This document shows positions 41,504 through 50,451 of a stretch of DNA of 64,000 nt, piece after piece. The stretch lies in assembly GCF_000820125.1 (NCBI RefSeq), contig NZ_CDBY01000077.1, positions 1 through 64,000 of the forward strand, given 5' to 3'. How positions within the stretch are numbered: the stretch's first letter is position 1; each line of letters begins with the position of its first letter. The translations under genes were made by a program, and so were the position numbers. Under the pieces are notes generated by a model. The model saw only the letters and a program-made list of their open reading frames with translations. It did not search any database and was not told the DNA's origin. The stretch is from Aeromonas simiae (lineage in GTDB: Bacteria > Pseudomonadota > Gammaproteobacteria > Enterobacterales > Aeromonadaceae).

Positions 41504-42745
41504 GTGTCAAAACGCAGAGTCGTGGTGACCGGCCTGGGCATGCTTTCCCCGGTAGGCAACAGCGCTGAAGCCAGCTGGCAGGCCCTGCTCCAGGGTCAGA
41601 GCGGCATTACCCACATCGACCACTTCGATACCACCGATTTCCCCACCCGTTTTGCCGGTCTGGTCAAAGATTTCGATGCCGAGCAGTATGGCATCAATCG
41701 TAAAGAGGCCCGCAAGATGGATCTCTTTATCCAATACGGTGTCGTGGCGGGTCTGCAGGCCATCGAGGATGCGGCGCTCACCATCGATGAGCACAATGCC
41801 GATCGGATCGGTGTCGCTATCGGTTCCGGTATCGGTGGCCTTGGGCTCATCGAGGCGAATCACGACAGCCTGATCAAGGGTGGCGCCCGCAAGATCAGTC
41901 CCTTCTTCGTGCCCTCCACCATCATCAACATGGTGTCTGGTCACCTCTCCATCATGAAGGGGCTACAAGGTCCGAATATCGCCGTAACCACCGCCTGCAC
42001 CACGGGCACCCACGCCATCGGCATGGCCGCCCGGATGATCGCCTATGGTGATGCCGATGTGATGGTGGCCGGTGGCGCCGAGAAGGCCTCCACCCCGATG
42101 GGGATGGGGGGCTTCGCCGCCGCCAAGGCGCTCTCTACCCGCAATGACGAGCCGCAGAAGGCGAGCCGTCCGTGGGACAAGGAGCGCGATGGTTTCGTAC
42201 TGGGTGATGGTGCCGGTGTACTGGTACTGGAAGAGTACGAACATGCCAAGGCGCGTGGCGCCAAGATCTATGCCGAGCTGGTCGGCTTTGGCATGAGTGG
42301 CGACGCTCATCACATGACGGCACCGCCCGATGATGGCAGCGGTGCTGCCCGCGCCATGCTGGCCGCCATCAAAGATGCCGGCATCGACGCTAGCCAGATT
42401 GGCTACATCAATGCCCATGGTACGTCCACTCCGCTGGGCGACGTGGCCGAGCTGCGTGGTGTGAAGCGCGTGATGGGTGAGCATGCCAAGTCTGTCATGG
42501 TCAGCTCCACCAAGTCGATGACCGGTCACCTGCTGGGTGCGGCCGGCGCCATTGAGGCCATCATCACCGTGCTGGCCCTGCGCGATCAGGTGGCTCCGCC
42601 GACCATCAATCTGGATAACCCGGACGAGGAGTGCGATCTCGATCTGGTGCCCCATGTGGCCAAGAAGGGGGCGTTCGAGTATGCCCTCTCCAACTCGTTT
42701 GGCTTTGGCGGCACCAATGGCTCGCTGATCTTCAAGCGCGTATAA
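41504..42745 (+). CDS. fabF: 3-oxoacyl-ACP synthase II
   Basis: 413-residue condensing enzyme (same length as E. coli FabF) that elongates acyl-ACP, including palmitoleate to cis-vaccenate. Catalytic residues are Cys165 in [13 protein letters not shown] and His in [11 protein letters not shown] and [12 protein letters not shown]. The start is GTG at 41504 ([12 protein letters not shown]) with CGGAG upstream; the frame is open 25 codons earlier across the hairpin, which I reject. Confidence 0.97.
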   Translation: MSKRRVVVTGLGMLSPVGNSAEASWQALLQGQSGITHIDHFDTTDFPTRFAGLVKDFDAEQYGINRKEARKMDLFIQYGVVAGLQAIEDAALTIDEHNADRIGVAIGSGIGGLGLIEANHDSLIKGGARKISPFFVPSTIINMVSGHLSIMKGLQGPNIAVTTACTTGTHAIGMAARMIAYGDADVMVAGGAEKASTPMGMGGFAAAKALSTRNDEPQKASRPWDKERDGFVLGDGAGVLVLEEYEHAKARGAKIYAELVGFGMSGDAHHMTAPPDDGSGAARAMLAAIKDAGIDASQIGYINAHGTSTPLGDVAELRGVKRVMGEHAKSVMVSSTKSMTGHLLGAAGAIEAIITVLALRDQVAPPTINLDNPDEECDLDLVPHVAKKGAFEYALSNSFGFGGTNGSLIFKRV

Positions 42746-42770
42746 TCGTCCCTAGGGCGATCGTCATCAG

Positions 42771-42801
42771 GCCCGATACCCCCCGGTATCGGGCTTTTTT
42801 A
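42771..42801 (+). terminator. Terminator between fabF and pabC
   Basis: 10-base stem GCCCGATACC / GGTATCGGGC followed by six T residues. pabC begins only 12 bases later, so read-through or another promoter must feed it. Confidence 0.8.
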
Positions 42802-42812
42802 TCGGAGGTGTG

Positions 42813-43622
42813 ATGACACTGGTCAACGGCAGGATGCAGGATCGGATCGACGTGCTCGACCGAGGTTTGGCCTATGGCGATGGACACTTCACCACCATGC
42901 GGGTGTGGAATGGTCGGATACAGATGTGGGATGCCCACCTCTCCCGGCTGCAACGGGGGTGTGCCAAGCTGGCGATTGATCCACCCGATTGGCAGGCATT
43001 GTCGCAGCGGGTGATGAGCCAGGTGGCGTCCATGGAGCAGGGGTGTGCCAAGTTGATGATCACCCGGGGCAGTGGCGGCCGCGGTTACGCGACGCAAGGG
43101 TGTGACGAGACCCGCTGGATCCTGACTACCTCTCCCTATCCTTCCCACTATGAGCGTTGGCAGGAGGAGGGGATTGATCTGGTAGTGTGCCAACAGGTGT
43201 TGGGGGAGTTGCCGATGTTGGCCGGCCTCAAAAGCCTCAACCGCCTCGAGCAGGTGATGTTAAAACTCGAACTTCAACAACGGGATGCGGTCGAAGGTAT
43301 AGTGCTTAACACGCGCAAAGCCCTGGTCGAAGGGGTCAGTGCCAATCTGTTTTGGCGCCGCGACAAGACGGTGTTTACCCCGGATCTGACTCACAGTGGC
43401 GTCGATGGCGTCATGCGCCGCTGGGTCATGGGGGCGCTCAAAGCGATGGGTATTGAATTGCGAATCGTGGAGGCTCCATTGGAGTCTCTCTGGCATGCCG
43501 AAGAGGTGTGGCTGACCAACGCCCTGATGGGGCTGGTACCAGTCAATCGTATCGAGCAGATCCGCTATCGGCATGGCCAGCTGATTCGCCAGTTACAGGA
43601 GCGTTTGCTAATTGAAGTCTAA
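42813..43622 (+). CDS. pabC: Aminodeoxychorismate lyase
   Basis: 269-residue PLP enzyme (E. coli PabC 269) that splits 4-amino-4-deoxychorismate to p-aminobenzoate and pyruvate for folate synthesis. It shows LDRGLAYGDGHFTTMRV at the N-terminus, the PLP Lys (about 140) in GLKSLNRLEQV, and the Glu/phosphate-binding ALVEGVSANLFW. The ATG at 42813 with GGAGG 4 bases upstream is preferred over a GTG one codon earlier. It overlaps mltG by 11 bases. Confidence 0.93.
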   Translation: MTLVNGRMQDRIDVLDRGLAYGDGHFTTMRVWNGRIQMWDAHLSRLQRGCAKLAIDPPDWQALSQRVMSQVASMEQGCAKLMITRGSGGRGYATQGCDETRWILTTSPYPSHYERWQEEGIDLVVCQQVLGELPMLAGLKSLNRLEQVMLKLELQQRDAVEGIVLNTRKALVEGVSANLFWRRDKTVFTPDLTHSGVDGVMRRWVMGALKAMGIELRIVEAPLESLWHAEEVWLTNALMGLVPVNRIEQIRYRHGQLIRQLQERLLIEV

Positions 43623-44613
43623 AGGACTCAAGCTGGCTGCCGTCGCCGTTACTCTGGCGGCGGTGATGGGCGGCATTCACGTCTACCGTCAGTATGACGC
43701 GGTAGATCAGATGAGTATCAAGGGGCCAACCCGCCTTTATACGGTCGAGAAGGGGGTGCATGCCGCCCGGGTCATCGAAGCCTTGGCCCAGGATCAACTG
43801 CCGGACTGGGCGGTGCGATTGTGGTTGCGACGTCACCCCGATCTCACCTTGATCAAGTCCGGTACCTACGAGGTCAAGGAGGGGGCGCGTCTGACCGAGG
43901 TGCTCTCGCTGTTTGCCTCGGGCAAGGAGTTCATGTTCAACATCACCTTCGTCGAGGGGTCCCGCTTCGAGGAGTGGCGCACTCAGCTCAAGAGTGCCCC
44001 CTATCTGGAGCGGATCACCCGCGAGCAATCCGACGAAGAGCTGGCGGCTGAGCTTGGCATCGAGAGCGGCAAGCTGGAAGGGTGGTTCCTGCCCGAAACC
44101 TATGCCTATACCACTCACACCACCGATCTGGCACTGCTGCGCCAAGCGCATGCCAAAATGCAACGTTTTCTGGAAGAGCAGTGGCAAAAGCGCCAGGACA
44201 AGCTGCCTTACAAGACTCCCTATGAGGCGCTGGTGATGGCGTCGATCATCGAGAAGGAGACGGCGCAGCCATCGGAACGTCCCCTGATTGCATCGGTGTT
44301 TGTTAACCGGTTGCGGTTAGGCATGAAGTTGCAGACGGATCCGACCGTGATTTACGGGGTGAAGGATCGCTATGATGGCAACATCCGCCGCAGCGATCTG
44401 ACCGACAACAACCCCTATAACACCTATGTTATCAATGGCTTACCGCCCACTCCAATCGCCATGCCGAGCAAGGCGGCCATTGAGGCTGCACTCAATCCGG
44501 AGCAGAGCGATTACCTCTATTTCGTCGCCAAGGGGGGCGGGGAGCACTACTTCTCCAAGACCCTGGCAGAGCATAACAGCGCGGTACGCCAATACATTTT
44601 GAAGAAGCCCTGA
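43612..44613 (+). CDS. mltG: Endolytic peptidoglycan transglycosylase MltG
   Basis: 333-residue inner-membrane lytic transglycosylase that cleaves nascent glycan strands and is thought to set strand length. It has a single N-terminal membrane anchor (about 6-24), a LysM-like part, and a YceG domain with the catalytic Glu (about 214) in [26 protein letters not shown] and [10 protein letters not shown]. The start is TTG at 43612 with AGGAG about 10 bases upstream, inside the end of pabC; translation is thus coupled. The stop overlaps the tmk start. Confidence 0.95.
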   Translation: MKSKGLKLAAVAVTLAAVMGGIHVYRQYDAVDQMSIKGPTRLYTVEKGVHAARVIEALAQDQLPDWAVRLWLRRHPDLTLIKSGTYEVKEGARLTEVLSLFASGKEFMFNITFVEGSRFEEWRTQLKSAPYLERITREQSDEELAAELGIESGKLEGWFLPETYAYTTHTTDLALLRQAHAKMQRFLEEQWQKRQDKLPYKTPYEALVMASIIEKETAQPSERPLIASVFVNRLRLGMKLQTDPTVIYGVKDRYDGNIRRSDLTDNNPYNTYVINGLPPTPIAMPSKAAIEAALNPEQSDYLYFVAKGGGEHYFSKTLAEHNSAVRQYILKKP

Positions 44614-45239
44614 TGTCCAAATTTATCGTAATCGAAGGTCTGGAAGGGGCGGGCAAAAGCTCCGCCATCCGTTATGTCACCGACTGGCTGAATCGCCACG
44701 GGATCACCGATATCGAGTGTACCCGTGAGCCGGGTGGCACGCCGCTGGCAGAGAAGATGCGCGCCCTGGTGAAAGAGGTGCACGAAGAGCGCCTGACCGT
44801 GGAAGCCGAGCTGCTGCTGCTTTATGCCGCCCGGGTACAACTGGTCGAGAATCGCATCAAGCCGGCGTTGGCGCGCGGCGCCTGGGTGGTGGGCGATCGT
44901 CACAATCTCTCCTCGCAAGCGTATCAAGGCGGGGGGCGCGGCATTTCGGCGGCACTCATCGACGGGATCAAACAGGCGGTGCTCGGCGACTTCAAGCCGG
45001 ACCTCACCCTCTATCTCGATATCGAGCCGGCCCTTGGCCTGACGCGGGCTCGCCATCGCGGCGCGCTGGATCGCATCGAGCAGGAGCAACTCCCCTTCTT
45101 CGAACGAACCCGTGAACGTTATCTCTCATTGGCCGATGGGGATCCCTCCATCTGCATCATCGATGCCGGCAAGACACCGGACGAGGTGAAACAGGCCATC
45201 GAAGCTGCATTGGATCACTACCTATGTATCCCTGGCTGA
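44613..45239 (+). CDS. tmk: Thymidylate kinase
   Basis: 208-residue dTMP kinase, essential for dTTP supply. The P-loop GLEGAGKSS is near the N-terminus, with [12 protein letters not shown], the DR-H motif in [19 protein letters not shown] and a lid region [19 protein letters not shown]. Its ATG shares a base with the mltG stop, and its 3' end overlaps holB by 16 bases, so mltG-tmk-holB is tightly coupled. Confidence 0.97.
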   Translation: MSKFIVIEGLEGAGKSSAIRYVTDWLNRHGITDIECTREPGGTPLAEKMRALVKEVHEERLTVEAELLLLYAARVQLVENRIKPALARGAWVVGDRHNLSSQAYQGGGRGISAALIDGIKQAVLGDFKPDLTLYLDIEPALGLTRARHRGALDRIEQEQLPFFERTRERYLSLADGDPSICIIDAGKTPDEVKQAIEAALDHYLCIPG

Positions 45240-46171
45240 GAAAAGAGTGGCTCAACCTGCTGGAGGTGGCCCGCGCTGGCCGGCTCGGGCACGCCTGGCT
45301 ACTGCTCGGTGATGAGGGGCTCGGTAAGGAGCAACTTGCCGATGCGCTGGCCCAGCGTCACCTCTGCCAGCAGCATGTCGACGATCAGGCCTGCGGCCAC
45401 TGCCATGCCTGCCAGCTATTTAGCAAGGGCAACCATCCGGATCTCGGGCGCATCGGGGTAGAGGGCAAGAGCATCGGCATCGATCCGGTGCGTGAGATCT
45501 GCCGCCGCCTTGGTGAGAGTGCCCAGCTCGGCCGTGGCAAGGTGGTCATCATTGAAGGGGCCGAACGCATGACCGAGGCGGCGGCCAACGCCTTGCTCAA
45601 GACCCTGGAGGAGCCGGCGGGCGACAGCCTGATCTTGCTGCTGGCCAGCCAATCTTCCCGCTTGCTGCCGACCATCCTCAGTCGTTGCAACAAACACCTG
45701 TGTCCGATCCCGCCGGAGTCTGTGACGCTGCGCTGGCTGGAGGAGCAGGGGATCAGTGCTACGCAGAGCCAGGTGAGGCTCTGCCGCGGCGCTCCGCTGC
45801 GGGTCAGGCAGTACCTGGAGGAGGGGGGGGATGCCCAGCGCCGTGAGCTGCTCTCCTCCCTGTGCCGATTGCCAGAAGATCCGAGCCGGCTGGCGGCTCT
45901 GGCCTCCAGCATCAACGGCGATCTCGAGCGTCATCTGCAATGGCTGCAACTGTTGCTGGCCGATGCGCTTAAAGTGCAGGCCGGTTGTCCGGCGGCTCAG
46001 CTCAACATGCCGGATCTGGCCGACCCCGTCGGTGAGCTGGCTCGCCAGTGCTCGACCGAGCGACTGCTCGATGCACAGCAGGGGCTGCTCGCCATCCGGG
46101 AGCACTGTCAGCCGGGGCTACTGACTAATCCCATGATCCATCTTCATCAGTGGTTGTGCCGCTGGTTGTAA
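45224..46171 (+). CDS. holB: DNA polymerase III subunit delta'
   Basis: 315-residue clamp-loader subunit. It shows the AAA+ fold with a zinc module [31 protein letters not shown] (SRC neighbourhood follows as [11 protein letters not shown]) and a degenerate P-loop ([16 protein letters not shown]), as expected since delta' does not hydrolyse ATP. The length is slightly below E. coli HolB (334). It starts inside tmk. Confidence 0.95.
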   Translation: MYPWLRKEWLNLLEVARAGRLGHAWLLLGDEGLGKEQLADALAQRHLCQQHVDDQACGHCHACQLFSKGNHPDLGRIGVEGKSIGIDPVREICRRLGESAQLGRGKVVIIEGAERMTEAAANALLKTLEEPAGDSLILLLASQSSRLLPTILSRCNKHLCPIPPESVTLRWLEEQGISATQSQVRLCRGAPLRVRQYLEEGGDAQRRELLSSLCRLPEDPSRLAALASSINGDLERHLQWLQLLLADALKVQAGCPAAQLNMPDLADPVGELARQCSTERLLDAQQGLLAIREHCQPGLLTNPMIHLHQWLCRWL

Positions 46172-46187
46172 CTTTGTCGGAATTCCT

Positions 46188-46967
46188 ATGTTACTCGTAG
46201 ATTCTCATTGTCATCTCGATCGCCTGAGTTATGGCGACAAGCAGTCCGACATGGCCAGCGTGCTGGCCAAGGCCAAGGCGCAGGAGGTGGGTTACTTTCT
46301 CTGTGTCAGTGTGACCCAACAGCAGTTCCCCTCCATGCTCCAGGCCATCGCGCCCTACCCACAGGTATTTGCCTCGTGCGGGGTGCACCCGCTCAATCAG
46401 GAGCCGGGCGTCGATGTCGATCTGCTGCGCCGCCAGGCTGCTGACCCGCGGGTGGTGGCGATCGGTGAAACCGGTCTGGATTACTACTACTCACCGGAGA
46501 ACAAGACGGTGCAGCAGGAGTCATTCCGTCAACACATCCGGGTAGCGCGTGAACTTGGTAAGCCGCTCATCATCCATACCCGCGACGCCCAGGTCGATAC
46601 GTTGCGGATCATGGCGGAGGAGGGGGCCGACCAGGTTGGTGGAGTGTTGCACTGTTTTACCGAGTCCCTCGAGATGGCCGAGGCGGCCATGGCGATGGGG
46701 TTCTACATCTCCATCTCCGGCATCGCCACCTTCCGCAATGCAAAGGCGTTGCAAGAGGTGGTGCGAGCGCTGCCCCTCGAGCGGCTGCTGGTTGAAACCG
46801 ATGCCCCTTATCTGGCGCCGGTACCGCATCGAGGCAAAGAGAATGAACCGGCCTTCGTGCGCGACGTTGCCCAGTTTGTGGCCGATCTCAAGGAGGTGAC
46901 GCTGACCGAATTGGCAGACGTCACCAGCCGTAATTTCTTTGCGCTGTTCTCCTTGGCCAAGCCCTAA
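46188..46967 (+). CDS. TatD-family metal-dependent hydrolase (YcfH)
   Basis: 259-residue TIM-barrel hydrolase of the TatD DNase group, the family placed downstream of holB in enterobacteria as ycfH. Metal ligands are visible: DSHCHLDRL (His7, His9), GETGLDYYY (Glu), IIHTRDA (His), GVLHCFTES (His) and LVETDAPYLAP (Asp). It is the last gene of the yceD-to-tatD cluster, 16 bases after holB and followed by a hairpin terminator. The YcfH substrate is not well defined. Confidence 0.93.
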   Translation: MLLVDSHCHLDRLSYGDKQSDMASVLAKAKAQEVGYFLCVSVTQQQFPSMLQAIAPYPQVFASCGVHPLNQEPGVDVDLLRRQAADPRVVAIGETGLDYYYSPENKTVQQESFRQHIRVARELGKPLIIHTRDAQVDTLRIMAEEGADQVGGVLHCFTESLEMAEAAMAMGFYISISGIATFRNAKALQEVVRALPLERLLVETDAPYLAPVPHRGKENEPAFVRDVAQFVADLKEVTLTELADVTSRNFFALFSLAKP

Positions 46968-46981
46968 TTGAGCTCGATGAG

Positions 46982-47005
46982 AGGGGGCTATTTAGCCCCT
47001 TCTTC
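46982..47005 (+). terminator. Terminator at the end of the fab-holB-tatD cluster
   Basis: Stem GGGGCTA / TAGCCCC followed by TTCTT, 15 bases after the last stop. Confidence 0.7.
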
Positions 47006-47213
47006 GTTACCTTTCCCCTCAAAGCCCATCCCTTTCCCTTTTGTTATCTCTTTCCTATTTGACCCATGCTCGTGCTCAACAACCCCTCTTATCCCTTGGA
47101 AAAAGAGTGCCCGGTCATCACAATAAACCGATTTGCTAGCTGACGAATTGAGTGGAAGACGCGACTGAATTTAAGAGAATCCACGTTGGATTGATGGGTG
47201 GTTTTACCACTAT

Positions 47214-47247
47214 TCAAGTATCGATAATATTCATTATCGATACTTGA
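47214..47247. repeat. Perfect 15-bp inverted repeat at the recombinase start
   Basis: Arms TCAAGTATCGATAAT (47214-47228) and ATTATCGATACTTGA (47233-47247) with a 4-base spacer ATTC. The right arm covers the presumed TTG start codon. It could be an autoregulatory operator or a recombination core site. A smaller hairpin GTGGT-TTT-ACCAC lies at 47198-47210. Confidence 0.75.
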
Positions 47248-48335
47248 TCTTCTTTTATGATCCGGTAGGATCCGCCGCAAGATCCAGTAAAAACATTGAG
47301 TTAGGTTTGAATCTCCCATCATCACAGACGAAAGCGGGCAGAGGGCTGCAAAGCGCCTTCGACACGCGCCTCAATCAGCGTGCCCGGCGCTTTTTACGCA
47401 GTGCCAAGGCGGGCTCAACCCTCAACGCTTATGAGGCCGATACTCGGATCTTCGTCACCTGGTGCCACTTGCAGGAGCTTGACCCACTGCACGCGACCCA
47501 CCTCGATATCATGAATTTTCTCGCCGATCAGGCCGATGGGGTATTGGCCCACTGGGTGTGGCTCGACAAGGAGCGCACGAAAGGGGAGCTGCGCGATGGA
47601 GCGCCACGCAAACCGGCTACCCTGGTGCGACGTTTGGCGGGGATCCGTTACGCCTTTCGCCAGAAGGGGATAGAGCCTCTGCCTACCGAGCACAGTGAGA
47701 TCAAAGAGATGATGCGAGGCATTGTGCGCCTTGGCGATAATCGCAAACAAAAAACCGGCGCCCTGACCCAGCAACCTTTGAACCAGGTGCTCGATGCCAT
47801 CGATACCCGTACACTGGCTGGACTGCGTGACTACACCTTGTTGCTGCTGATGTTCTGTGGGGCGCTGCGCCGCTCAGAGGCCGCAAAGCTTGAGGTGGAC
47901 GATCTCGATTTTACGCCGCACGGGGTCGTGCTGCGCATCAAGCCGAGTAAACATCAATTGCTTGAAAGCGAGATTGCGCTGGTGCCCGGTGGGCGGCATT
48001 GCCCAATTCGAGCGCTACAAAAATGGCTAAAGCAGAGTCGGATCGGCAGTGGCCCCCTGTTTCGCCGCCTGACTCGCTGGGGTACTCTGCTGCCCGATCC
48101 GCTCGGGCCACAAGGCATCAACCTGATGATAAAACGGCGCTCCGAGCTGGCCATACTGCCGCTTGAGGTGAGTGGGCACAGCCTGCGCAGAGGGTTTATC
48201 ACTACCGCCGTGACGGCAGGCAAACCGCTCAACAAGATCATCGAGGTGACCCGCCATCGGGATATCCGCACCTTGCAGGAGTACTTTGATAAGGCCAACC
48301 GCTTCGATCACCACGCCATGGAGGGGTTGCTATAA
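47244..48335 (+). CDS. Tyrosine-type site-specific recombinase (orphan integrase 1)
   Basis: Up to 363 residues. A SAM-like core-binding domain (about 45-160: STLNAYEADTRIFVTWC) precedes the catalytic domain with Arg in FCGALRRSEAAKL, His-x-x-Arg in SGHSLRRGF, a second His in TRHRDIRT and the nucleophile Tyr in LQEYFDKANR; all look intact. The start is uncertain: TTG at 47244 lies inside a perfect palindrome and lacks a Shine-Dalgarno, and a TTG at 47307 is an alternative. It is not next to phage genes or a tRNA. The nearest downstream gene encodes a small RHH-like protein, a pairing more plasmid-like than XerC/XerD-like. Confidence 0.82.
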   Translation: MIFFYDPVGSAARSSKNIELGLNLPSSQTKAGRGLQSAFDTRLNQRARRFLRSAKAGSTLNAYEADTRIFVTWCHLQELDPLHATHLDIMNFLADQADGVLAHWVWLDKERTKGELRDGAPRKPATLVRRLAGIRYAFRQKGIEPLPTEHSEIKEMMRGIVRLGDNRKQKTGALTQQPLNQVLDAIDTRTLAGLRDYTLLLLMFCGALRRSEAAKLEVDDLDFTPHGVVLRIKPSKHQLLESEIALVPGGRHCPIRALQKWLKQSRIGSGPLFRRLTRWGTLLPDPLGPQGINLMIKRRSELAILPLEVSGHSLRRGFITTAVTAGKPLNKIIEVTRHRDIRTLQEYFDKANRFDHHAMEGLL

Positions 48336-48413
48336 CAGCAAGCCCTGTCTGTTATCAGCCGATGTTTTTCGATTCATCGCGGGTAATCGCTACATTTCGC
48401 TACGGATTATATT

Positions 48414-48509
48414 ATGGTAAATTGCAACGCTATGAATTTCATGGATAATTCGATGCCAGATCCGGAGGAGGGGGAAAGCCGCTCCTTACTCGCAATCAAT
48501 GAGAGATAA
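48414..48509 (+). other. 31-codon ORF in frame with the downstream RHH-like gene
   Basis: ATG at 48414 (MVNCNAMNF) runs to TAA at 48507-48509, one codon before the ATG of the next gene and in the same frame. It could be a leader peptide coupling translation, or the remains of a longer N-terminus closed by a stop. It has weak ribosome binding (ACGGA) and no recognisable domain. Confidence 0.3.
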
Positions 48510-48512
48510 CAG

Positions 48513-48764
48513 ATGACGGAGATGAACATTGACAGGGGCATTCATCCAGAAGAGCAACGCCCCGATCCTATCGATAACGCAGAGCGCCAGCGCCGCCATG
48601 TGCGCCGCAAGCAGGAGAGTCACTCCCGGTTGCAGTGCTGGATCAGCAATCGTCACATGGAAAAGTTGAGTCAACTCGGCGTGGCGCTGGAAGATTCCCA
48701 AGCGTCCCTCATCGAGCAGGCCATCGACCTGCTGTATCACGAGGAGCTCGAGCGCGAGGCATAA
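48513..48764 (+). CDS. Small ribbon-helix-helix-like protein
   Basis: 83-residue charged protein. The C-terminal half reads like a ribbon-helix-helix DNA-binding fold: a short strand (SRLQCWISN) followed by two helices (RHMEKLSQLGVAL, QASLIEQAIDLLYHEELERE). The N-terminal half is disordered and basic (RQRRHVRRKQE). The pattern loosely recalls plasmid copy-number regulators of the RepB/CopB type, but this is impression, not homology shown. It lies 177 bases after the recombinase, which it might regulate through the 15-bp palindrome. Its stop codon merges into the terminator of rsmF on the other strand. Confidence 0.6.
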   Translation: MTEMNIDRGIHPEEQRPDPIDNAERQRRHVRRKQESHSRLQCWISNRHMEKLSQLGVALEDSQASLIEQAIDLLYHEELEREA

Positions 48765-48795
48765 AAAAGCCAGGTACTAAATCCATGTACCTGGC
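48762..48795 (-). terminator. Hairpin terminator facing rsmF
   Basis: GCCAGGTAC / GTACCTGGC stem (48769-48777 and 48787-48795); on the minus strand it is followed by TTTTTTAT. It lies about 120 bases beyond the rsmF stop. Confidence 0.7.
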
Positions 48796-48913
48796 ACAGG
48801 GGAATAGGCTCTTTGCAGAGCAGTGCGCTAACCGGGTGTGCATAATTAAGGCAAGCATAGACAGCGGCCCCTGGATTTCCACTTTGGGTGGTATTTTTCA
48901 ACCCGCCCGGACA

Positions 48914-50347
48914 TCAGGCCTCAAACAGATTGCCATCGCGCACCAGATCGCGTGGCAGGCCGTTTTTCAAGCGATTGCCCACCCACTTGCCCAGCCCCAG
49001 TGTGTAGCCTTGATAGCGCACCACCACATCCCCTTTTGCGCTCTCGCCATCCGGGCGCACATCCCGTCCCATCATATACTCGCGCGCCAGCTCGGCATCG
49101 AGTTCAATGACGCCGCAAGATACGCCATCCCCATAAGCCAGCGCCCATTCGTGGGTCAGCCGATAACCCTTCTTGAAGGTCTCGGCCAGCTTGAAGCCGA
49201 TCCGATCGCAGCGAATCTTGCCGATCACCCGCTCAACCTGACTCGGGAAGAGCCAGATCTCCCCTTCGCGGCCATAGAGCTCACCGCGCAGTGTGACGCC
49301 GTAATCACGTGCGATCTCCTGGCGCAGCGTGGTTGCCTCCTTGGTAGAAAGAGGGGAGAAGGGGAACTTGCCGAGTTTGCCCGGCTTGAAGATGTCGTTC
49401 GGCACACTGGCGTGTTTGCGCAGCCGCGCCACAAAAAAGCCTTCGCTGTCGTAGATCTGCGGCCAGATATGCAGATACCCCTCTTCGGTGGTGGCGCGTT
49501 CTGCCCCTGGGAACAATCCTGCAAGCGACTCAAACGAGAGGGCATCGCCAAAGCGCGCCTTGATGTGCGCGCACACCTCCTGGTTCTCCTGATGGCTCAG
49601 GGTGCAGGTGGAATAGACGATGACGCCACCGGGCTTGAGCGCATGAAAGGCGCTCTCAAGCAGCGCCTTCTGGGTGGCCGCAATGTCGTTGATGCTCTCG
49701 ATGCTCCAGTTGCGCAGCGCATCCTCGTCTTTACGCACCGTGCCTTCACCCGAGCAGGGGGCATCGAGCAAGATGGCGTCGAAGGTTTCTGGCAGCCACT
49801 GGCCGAACACCCGCGCATCGAAGTGGGTCAGGGCCACGTTGGTGACGCCGCAGCGCTGGACATTGGAAAACAGCCCCTTGATCCGGCTGGCCGAAAACTC
49901 ATTGGCGATCAGCATGCCACGGTTATCCATCAGCGCCGCGATCTGGGTCGTCTTGGAGCCGGGGGCCGCCGCCGCATCGAGCACCATCTCGGCCTCATCC
50001 AGCCCGGCGGCATCAAACAGGGCGGTGACCGGCATCATGGAGCTGGCCTCCTGGATGTAAAACAGGCCCGCCAGGTGCTCGGCGGTATTGCCAAGCGGCA
50101 CGCTCTCGCTCTCGGGGCGGGTGAGCCAGAAACCGGTGTCGCACCAAGGCACGGGGCTGAGCTGCCAGCCGCGAGCCTCCATTCTCTCGACAAATGCCTC
50201 GACCGATATTTTCAGGGTGTTGACGCGAATGCTGCGCCGCAGCGGTCGCCGGCAACTGGCAACAAACTCATCCATCGAGAGGTGCGATGGCATGATCCGG
50301 GCAATATGATCGAGAAAGGCATCGGGAAGGTAGCTGGTTTCGTGCAC
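48914..50347 (-). CDS. rsmF: 16S rRNA m5C1407 methyltransferase RsmF
   Basis: 477-residue NOL1/NOP2/Sun-family methyltransferase (E. coli RsmF/YebU 479). It shows the SAM-binding VLDAAAAPGSKTTQIAALM, the motif IV Cys in LDAPCSGEGTVRKDEDA and the catalytic Cys in VYSTCTLSHQENQEV. The C-terminal PUA-like part (about 300-477) fits the E. coli structure. It modifies C1407 of 16S rRNA in the 30S subunit. It is the same strand as letB-letA but separated by a terminator. Confidence 0.96.
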   Translation of the reverse strand: MHETSYLPDAFLDHIARIMPSHLSMDEFVASCRRPLRRSIRVNTLKISVEAFVERMEARGWQLSPVPWCDTGFWLTRPESESVPLGNTAEHLAGLFYIQEASSMMPVTALFDAAGLDEAEMVLDAAAAPGSKTTQIAALMDNRGMLIANEFSASRIKGLFSNVQRCGVTNVALTHFDARVFGQWLPETFDAILLDAPCSGEGTVRKDEDALRNWSIESINDIAATQKALLESAFHALKPGGVIVYSTCTLSHQENQEVCAHIKARFGDALSFESLAGLFPGAERATTEEGYLHIWPQIYDSEGFFVARLRKHASVPNDIFKPGKLGKFPFSPLSTKEATTLRQEIARDYGVTLRGELYGREGEIWLFPSQVERVIGKIRCDRIGFKLAETFKKGYRLTHEWALAYGDGVSCGVIELDAELAREYMMGRDVRPDGESAKGDVVVRYQGYTLGLGKWVGNRLKNGLPRDLVRDGNLFEA

Positions 50348-50418
50348 TGTCGGGGTCTGCTTGTGGGGAGGTAGGAAAAAGGCGAAAATTTTAGCACAGG
50401 CTTTTGTTCGGAAAAAAC

Positions 50419-50446
50419 AAAAAGCCCGGTATAAAACCGGGCTTTT
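50419..50446 (-). terminator. letB terminator
   Basis: AAAGCCCGGT / ACCGGGCTTT stem; on the minus strand it is followed by a T-rich run. Confidence 0.85.
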
Positions 50447-50451
50447 TCACA

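Noticed and set aside
47214..47247. Interpretation of the palindrome as the chromosomal dif site
   Set aside because: It is longer and more symmetric than the 28-base dif and does not resemble the XerC/XerD arms known to me.
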